Positions 58,178-64,000 of a stretch of 64,000 nt of DNA are shown here, in pieces (position 1 is the stretch's first letter; each line of letters opens with the position of its first letter). The DNA comes from Pseudisothecium myosuroides (taxonomy: Eukaryota; Streptophyta; Bryopsida; Hypnales; Lembophyllaceae): NCBI GenBank assembly GCA_951799445.1, contig OX637289.1:5857321-5921320 (forward strand). The letters are read 5' to 3'. Below the pieces are notes generated by a model, which was not told the origin of the DNA, did not search any database, and saw nothing but the letters and a program-made list of their open reading frames with translations. The position numbers and the translations under genes were made by a program.

Positions 58178-58411
58178 CAGTAGAACTTTTCTTAGTGCAT
58201 ACTCTGGTAGTGCATAATATGCACTGCAGTAAGAGAGATTGTACTTTGAAGCCTTTATTGCTCAACAGTGCTTGGAGACCTTGTAGTTAGAAGCCATGTG
58301 GTTGGAGGTCCTGTAGTTAGAAGCCACGTTAGGTAGTATTGAGCCTTTCCAAATGCATAAACCTCTCTTAGTGCATAGTCCCAACACTATGCACTAAAAG
58401 AGGTTCTATTG
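58178..58411. mobile_element. Pogo/Emigrant-like MITE
   Basis: 234 bp starting CAGTAGAACTTTTCTTAGTG and ending AAGAGGTTCTATTG, flanked by TA (58176-58177, 58412-58413). Same family as 6385-6576, with an inner inverted AGTGCATAATATGCACT. Inserted about 270 bases upstream of the SDR start. Confidence 0.8.
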
Positions 58412-58511
58412 TATTGAGAATTGCGTTTTTTAATATTTAAATGCAACAATGGGGAGTTTACGATGAAGCCTCCAGCTCCTGTAGACACACAGAGTAATTG
58501 CACATAAAAGG

Positions 58512-58640
58512 TAAGAATATGTTCCCACTTGGTGTTAGGAGTGATGTTTGCAATGTCACTCTAGTACAAAAATAGGTCTAAATTTGTTCCTATGACCTTT
58601 GGTAACAATACTCTTTAACACCAAGTGAGAACATATCTTA
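58512..58640. repeat. Compact hairpin element
   Basis: 129 bp whose ends, TAAGAATATGTTCCCACTTG and its near-complement ending GAGAACATATCTTA, pair over about 25 bases, including TAACACCAAGTG. Possibly a MITE. No second copy noticed. Confidence 0.6.
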
Positions 58641-58753
58641 AGTACACTTAATTTGGACGACTTTCTAAAATCAACGACTTCATATTCTTCCCTAAAATGT
58701 ACGCCCATTAAGAAACTCCCACTGAAGTCCACCCACCCGTAGCCGATCACTTA

Positions 58754-59055
58754 GGGCCTGCTTATATGCTCGCCCTGTGGATAGCTTTGCGCCTAATTCA
58801 AGCAATAAGATAAAATTGGCTCAATCAATTTTCTTATCAAGGTGGGCAATAGAAAAGGAAGAGTTCGATTTTCAATTGATATTGGTAAACACCCCAATTG
58901 GTGGAGGCTAGTCAATCTTGAGAGAATCTAACACGTGTGACATTCTTATTGTATCCCTCTTTACCCACTAGGTCCACATGAAAGTGCAATTGCTATTTTC
59001 ACATGTAACATTCCTTGTGAAGTTTCCCCACCCACTGATGTATGTAAGGAGGCCC
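58754..59055. mobile_element. Tourist-like (PIF/Harbinger) MITE
   Basis: 302 bp starting GGGCCTGCTTATATGC and ending GTATGTAAGGAGGCCC, with TTA on both sides (58751-58753, 59056-59058). Confidence 0.75.
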
Positions 59056-59058
59056 TTA

Positions 59059-59527
59059 ACCTTGTAGCGCTATTGCGAACACTAAATGTTTGATGGATGA
59101 CTTCACTTGGCATTGTAGGATGGAAAAAAATATTTTTTCATTCAACTTATTTATTTGGAGGGTACTTGAGTACATTTTCAGTGAATAGTATCACCAAGTC
59201 CCTCATTATGGTCTCATTGACTTTTCTAGAAAAGAAGATGCTTAGTTCACAAATCACCCTTGTAGTGTATTTGGGCCATGTCTTTCTTTTTTCTCTTGAT
59301 GTGAATTTGAGCCATAATAATGATGTTTTTTGAATTTGAATTCAACTAATGAAATGAAGTTTATTAAGTGTAGTTCCTACTCCATTTGGAAATTTTGAAA
59401 AATCCATAAATTGCAATATTTTATAGCAATATGAACTTTGGTCCAATGAACATGGTTTATAGATTTTTTAATTTTAGAGAGGCACAATAACTTTGGTTTA
59501 TACCATGATGTTTTACACTATAATGTA
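59059..59527. other. Intergenic DNA
   Basis: AT-rich; one 78-codon open frame without recognisable domain. Confidence 0.35.
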
Positions 59528-60960
59528 TAGTGGGGTACTGTTCAAAATGGCGTTTTTGCATTCGCAGGGATGGAATTTTCACATTTGCCAACTTTGACAG
59601 CTTTCGTAGGGTTGAAAATTTGCTTTTCCACTATGAAAATTTTGTCACGGGAACATCTTTATGTTAATAATCTGTATACCAAATTTCAAGGTCAAAAGTT
59701 TCACCAAAAAAAAGATATTCAAAGTCTACCAACATGTATAGCTGTGAGAAAATTTTCACTACTGCCAACTTTGACACCCTTTTGAGGGCTAAAATATATT
59801 TTTTTTTACCTACAAAATATTTGGCATGAAATCATCTCTATGTTGATAATATGTGTGCCAAATTTCAAGGTCAAAAGATTTACACAAAAAAAAGATATTT
59901 GAAATCTACCAACATGTGTAGTTGTGAGAAACAATTTCACTACTACCAACTTTGACACTCTCCCAAGGGTTGAAAAATTGTTTATTTACCATGAATTTTT
60001 TATTATGGAATCATCTCTATGTTAATAACATGTATGCAAAATTTTGAGGTCAATAGATTCACCCAAAAAAGAAACTCAAAATCTACCAATGAGTATAGTT
60101 GTGAGAAAATTTTCACTATTGGCAACTTTGACACTATCCCAAGGGCTAGAAAAAAACATTTTACCATGAGATCACACCTATATTGATAACAAGTATGACA
60201 AATTTCAAGGTCAAAAGATAAATAACAACAAAAAAATGCTAATTCTATAAACATGTGTATTTGTGAGAATGATTTTTTACATCCATGTGAAACTTTACCC
60301 ATAAAATGACACCATCCCAAGGGCTAAAAAAATCATTCTCACAACTACATATGTAGGCAGAATTAGCATATCTTTTTTTTGGTAAATCTTTTGACCTTGA
60401 AATTTGGCATACATGTTACTAACATAGAGATGATTCCATAATAAAAAATTCATGGTAAATAAACAATTTTTCAACCCTTAGGAGAGTGTCAAAGTTGGTA
60501 GTAGTGAAATTGTTTCTCACAACTACACATGTTAGTAGATTTCAAATATCTTTTTTTGTATAAATTTTTTGACCTTGAAATTTGGCACACATATTATCAA
60601 CATAGAGATGATTTCATGCCAAAAATTTCATGGGTAAAAAAAATATATATATTAGCCCTCAGAAGGGTGTCAAAGTTGGCAGCAATGAAAATTTTCTCAC
60701 CGCTACACATGTTGGTAGACTTTGAATATCTTTTTTTTGGTGAACCTTTTGACCTTGAAATTTGGTACATTTATAACATTCAATAGCCTTCAGAGAGGCT
60801 GCTTTTTTCTATCTAGAGTCCTCATCCACAAAATTCATCCTCACATAATTAATGTAAGTCCGGGATAGTGGCAATACATTATATGGTATGTTCCATTTTC
60901 TTTTGTTAATTGTAGGACAAAACATACAAAGCAACAAATATTTGTAGAAAAAGATGTTGA

Positions 60961-61220
60961 CATTAGAAGAAAAATGGGCCCTCGGGAGGGCTGTGAGTTC
61001 CCGGACAGTAGGGAACGCTGGCCAAAAAAATGAAAAAAAAAATCGATTTTTTTTTTTTTTTTTTTTTTGGCCGGAGAACAGCAAGGCCTGCTCTGTGCAG
61101 GACGGTTCATTATTATAATTTAGAAAATATTATAAAATTATTATTATTAAAATAAATACGAAATTTCAAAATTTTTAATACTGATGTGGCCAAAGTTATC
61201 CTCGTCAGCCTGAATTGTTA

Positions 61221-61257
<37 letters not shown>

Positions 61258-61432
61258 TATTTTATTTTATTTTATTTTATTTTTTAATATTTTTTTATTG
61301 TGGCCACTATTCATCAATGATGATGAATAGTGGCCATTGTCCCTCAAAGGGGTTGTGAGTTCCATTGTAGGGAATCCACAGCCCCTTTGTAAAGGGAAGG
61401 AGCCCTCTCGAGGGCCCATTTTTCTTCTAATG
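60961..61432. mobile_element. MITE of the CATTAGA family, longest copy
   Basis: 472 bp from CATTAGAAGAAAAATGGGCC to GGCCCATTTTTCTTCTAATG, a terminal repeat of more than 20 bases. The interior includes GGGAGGGCTGTGAGTTCCC, GATGTGGCC and simple repeats. Confidence 0.75.
61219..61290. repeat. TTA and TTTTA microsatellites
   Basis: About 13 units of TTA followed by six or seven units of TTTTA, inside the CATTAGA element. Confidence 0.9.
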
Positions 61433-61512
61433 CAAAGAATCCAATGAGTATTGCAATTTAACCATTTGCCATCAATAATTTATTTTAGATTTTCAAGTGA
61501 AAAGACAATCCT

Positions 61513-63012
61513 TTATATACACATGGGGTGGTAGGAGGTAGAACAATCCATGTGGGATAAATAAATTAGAATTTGTAGTTTCTCAAGCATTCATAATTAA
61601 GTCAAAAACAAAGAATTGTGTTAAAAGTAGAATTTCAGACCTCATTTAGGTATAGTAGATTAAGTTTTCTCAAAAAACTTTGAACTAAAGAAAGTTGGTC
61701 AATGAAGATAAGTTTCACCTTCAAAAATCCGTTTGGCATTTGAATCTCCAATCAAAAGTTATGGACAAATTTAACAGAGGGTTTGGAATGGACATTTTCT
61801 TTACCATTTTAACCCCTACAGTTCCGAGGCCTATTTTCTGCCAAAAAACACTCAAAACTGCCATTTCTATAGCAAAGAGTAAAAAAAATTTGATTGTTTT
61901 TTTTTCACATCTAACCGTAGGATCTTACACCTAACTAGTATTAAAAAGTGTGAAAAAAAATTCAGAATTTTTGACAGCACAAATTGCAAGATATTTGCGT
62001 TTAAAGTGGAAAAAACAATTTTTCAGCACAATGCGGGACTGGATTTTTTGACTTTGAACATTTTTAACTTAAAGTTTTTGCACTACAGAGTTTTGAGCTT
62101 TAAATATTTATAGTGGAGAATTGAGTTGAGAGTCTAGGAAAAAAAAAGAAACTCAAAAAAACTTAATTATCATTCTTCAAAAAATTGTTAAGTAGAAGTA
62201 GGTACGAGATAGAAGGAAAATCTAAAATATTTATATATTTTAGATGGAATTAAAATACAGTAATCCCAATGGTGAGATTGTTCTAGCAAGTAAATTAAAC
62301 CATGAGAATTTATTTTTTTTGAAAAATTGCAAAAATAGCATTCAGAAATGAATCCTACAAGTTATTTTTTTCAAGAAGATGCTCTAACTACCCGAAAAAC
62401 AAGAAAGTCCATAACTTCCTCATAACAAAGTCAAATGAAATGAATCAAAGCTTTCCAAATAGACAAAAATATAATCTATGAGAAAAAAAATATTTTAAAA
62501 AAAATTCAAAATTTTGCAAAATTTTTTTGCTGCCCCCCGTCCCCATGCATTCTAAGAAATGGCATAACTTCTCGCTCGAAGGTCCGATTTCAAATTTTTT
62601 TTGCCACGTACCTCTCTCAATTCTTCACATTCACAAAAAGTTTCAAAAAAAATAGGAGAAAATTTCAGCCCATAGGTACCTGCCCCAAGTCCCATTTGTC
62701 CCCCGAACGGACAATGGTCCTTTAGGGGTTAAAAAAACTATCTCTCAAATTTGTCTATAACTTTTGATTGGAGATTTAAAATGTCAAACGGATTTTTGGA
62801 GGTGAAACTCATCTTCATTTACCAACCTTTTTTATTTCAAAGTTTTTTGAAAAAACTTATTCTACTATGCCTAAATGAGGTCTAAAATTCTACTTTTAAC
62901 GCAATTCTTTGTTTTTGACTTATTATAACTGAATGCTTAAGAAACTACAAATTATAATTTATTTATCCCACATGGGTTGTTCTACCTCCTACCACCCCAT
63001 GTGTATATATGT
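61513..63012. mobile_element. Foldback element split by a TTAA insertion
   Basis: The left arm 61513-61808 and right arm 62733-63012 are inverted copies of about 285 bp (outer ends TATATACACATGGGGTGG and its complement). The TTAA element below separates them. The unsplit relative is at 1-368. Confidence 0.8.
61809..62732. mobile_element. TTAA-type (piggyBac-like) non-autonomous element, nested
   Basis: 924 bp with TTAA at both ends. Termini are TTAACCCCTACAGTTCCGAG and ATGGTCCTTTAGGGGTTAA. Close relative of 39875-40799. Inserted at the centre of the palindrome. Confidence 0.88.
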
Positions 63013-63033
63013 ATATATATATATATATATATA
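63003..63033. repeat. TA microsatellite
   Basis: About 15 TA units with one interruption, at the outer edge of the palindrome. Confidence 0.9.
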
Positions 63034-63052
63034 GCTTTTCTTGATTATAAGA

Positions 63053-63223
63053 AACTCAAAATGTTTTTGGTTTTGTATGAAAGCAAGCTAAATGCTTGGT
63101 TCATTTTTTTTTCATTTTTTTTAATATGTTTTGCAACATTACAAAACACACAATTTAAAAATAAATAAAAAATGAACCAAACATTTAGCTTGCTTTCATA
63201 CAAAACCAAAAACATTTTGAGTT
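63053..63223. repeat. Near-perfect hairpin with 58-bp arms
   Basis: 63053-63110 and 63166-63223 are reverse complements with one or two mismatches (AACTCAAAATGTTTTTGG...). They are separated by 55 AT-rich bases. A transcript would form a long stem. Confidence 0.85.
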
Positions 63224-63864
63224 TTTAAAACACACAATATATGGGTGTAGAATGTTGGTTATTGTGTGACTGTGTGGTTTAATGAGTGTATTCATGAACT
63301 CTAGTTTTGTTTTCATTTTTAATGTACCTTGTAGAGTTGTGGCCAGCTGACTTATTATCTAACAAAATTGACGTGTGTAAACTAGCTGCTGATGATGTGG
63401 TATATTCTACACCATTCTGTCCGGGGGAAGGCAGCCCACCACTCTGCTACTGAAAGTTATGGTTATTAACGTAAAGATGTTCCCTTGACAAAAATTTCAT
63501 GGTAGAAAAGCAATTTTTCAACCCTTGAGAGGCTGTCAAAGTTGGTAGATGTGAAATTTCCTTCTTTGCGAATGCAAAAACGCCATTTTGAATGGTACCC
63601 TACAATACATGTGTGGTGAAAATTTCATATTTATTGGGTATATTTTGTATTTGATATGTATTTTCTTCATTTCTTAGTAATTTCAAATTTTTCCCCCCAA
63701 AATTAAAATTTTTATAACTTGTAGTAGACATATGATTTCATCTCTAAAAAATAAATTAAAAAATTTTCATCCATATTTTGATGCAAAATGGGAGCAACCA
63801 GAGTCATGATTATTGACTTTTGAAATCAATGGTCATGGGCTCGTTTTTATAAGGTTAAGCCATT

Positions 63865-64000
63865 ATGGGACAGATCATCAACAATATGAGGCAATGCAAA
63901 TTTTTCAAATATAGGAAGATAGGAAATGTAGGGACTGCAATTTTTTACAATTTTATTCCCAAAATTGAAATTACTATGAATTTTGAAAGCCATAAAGCGC
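63865..64000. repeat. Partial MITE of the 26789 subtype, cut by the window end
   Basis: GGACAGATCAT, AAGATAGGAAATGTAGGG and CCCAAAATTGAAATTACTA match the interior of 26789-27195. The element runs past base 64000. Confidence 0.55.

Larger units (their letters stand above)
60773..63460. mobile_element. ATAACATT-family element carrying further insertions
   Basis: Ends ATAACATTCAATAGCC and CTGCTACTGAAAGTTAT match the short members at 8260 and 43930. It is 2688 bp long because it contains the CATTAGA element, the palindrome with its TTAA insertion and a hairpin. It interrupts the foldback element above. Confidence 0.6.
59528..63605. mobile_element. Large foldback element, interrupted
   Basis: Second member of the 25046 family. 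The left end is TAGTGGGGTACTGTTCAAAA, the right end is the complement of TTGTAGGGTACCATTC, with TA flanks. Modules of about 200 bp (GCCAACTTTGACA, CCATGAAAATTTT, CCAAATTTCAAGGTC) run to 60772, are interrupted by 60773-63460 and finish at 63461-63605. The left-arm text at 59640-59690 pairs with 63461-63500, confirming that both parts belong together. Confidence 0.75.

Noticed and set aside
61219..63033. TA and TTA runs as a replication origin or telomere-like signal
   Set aside because: They are ordinary microsatellites inside MITEs; the units do not match plant telomere repeats.
1..64000. LTR retrotransposon, CRISPR array, tRNA or rRNA
   Set aside because: Looked for long direct repeats bounding coding sequence, reverse-transcriptase-like peptides, regularly spaced direct repeats and tRNA B-box-like GGTTCGAATCC; found none convincing.

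Overview
The window reads as nuclear DNA of a land plant, probably bryophyte grade. The evidence is GT-AG introns, an alpha-expansin pair with introns in the 5' leader, a nuclear-encoded PsbP precursor with a two-part chloroplast/thylakoid targeting sequence, GC-rich exons set in AT-rich intergenic DNA, and dense small DNA transposons. I cannot fix the species. Nothing supports a prokaryotic, organellar or viral origin, and I saw no CRISPR array, rRNA or tRNA.

Genes are sparse. Four are clear: an alpha-expansin (3579-4364, +), PsbP of photosystem II (29273-30811, +, three exons), a second alpha-expansin (45898-47025, +, two coding exons) and an intronless short-chain dehydrogenase/reductase (57138-57908, -). 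A thioredoxin-like 3-3 type gene on the minus strand (33557-34767) keeps its splice sites but has lost one active-site cysteine and carries two frameshifts, so I call it a pseudogene. A three-exon hypothetical gene (12321-13508, +) is proposed from phase-compatible splice sites only. The genes form no shared pathway: expansins loosen cell walls, PsbP acts in the thylakoid lumen, the SDR is a metabolic reductase.

The rest is mostly non-autonomous DNA transposons and their debris. (1) A TTAA-flanked family with termini CCCCTAAAKGMCC (piggyBac-like signature) has about a dozen copies. One sits inside a related copy at a TTAA that is single in a sister copy. (2) Tc1/mariner/pogo-type elements have CAGT...ACTG ends and TA flanks. 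They include Emigrant-like MITEs (6385, 58178), a pair with the same interior but different ends (20722, 35417) and large foldback elements built of repeated modules (25046, 59528). (3) Tourist/PIF-Harbinger-like MITEs have TTA/TAA duplications (48491, 58754). (4) There is one hAT-like element with an 8-bp duplication (31512). (5) Several families are unclassified (TAAGGTAG, CATTAGA, ATAACATT, GGGTGATTGC and others). At 59528-63605 four levels of insertion are nested.

The observations I rate highest are the precise TTAA insertion, coordinated replacement of both ends in otherwise similar elements, the nested stack, the decayed thioredoxin gene and a 31-nt block shared by the two expansin 3' regions. 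All calls come from reading the sequence; no database search was run.
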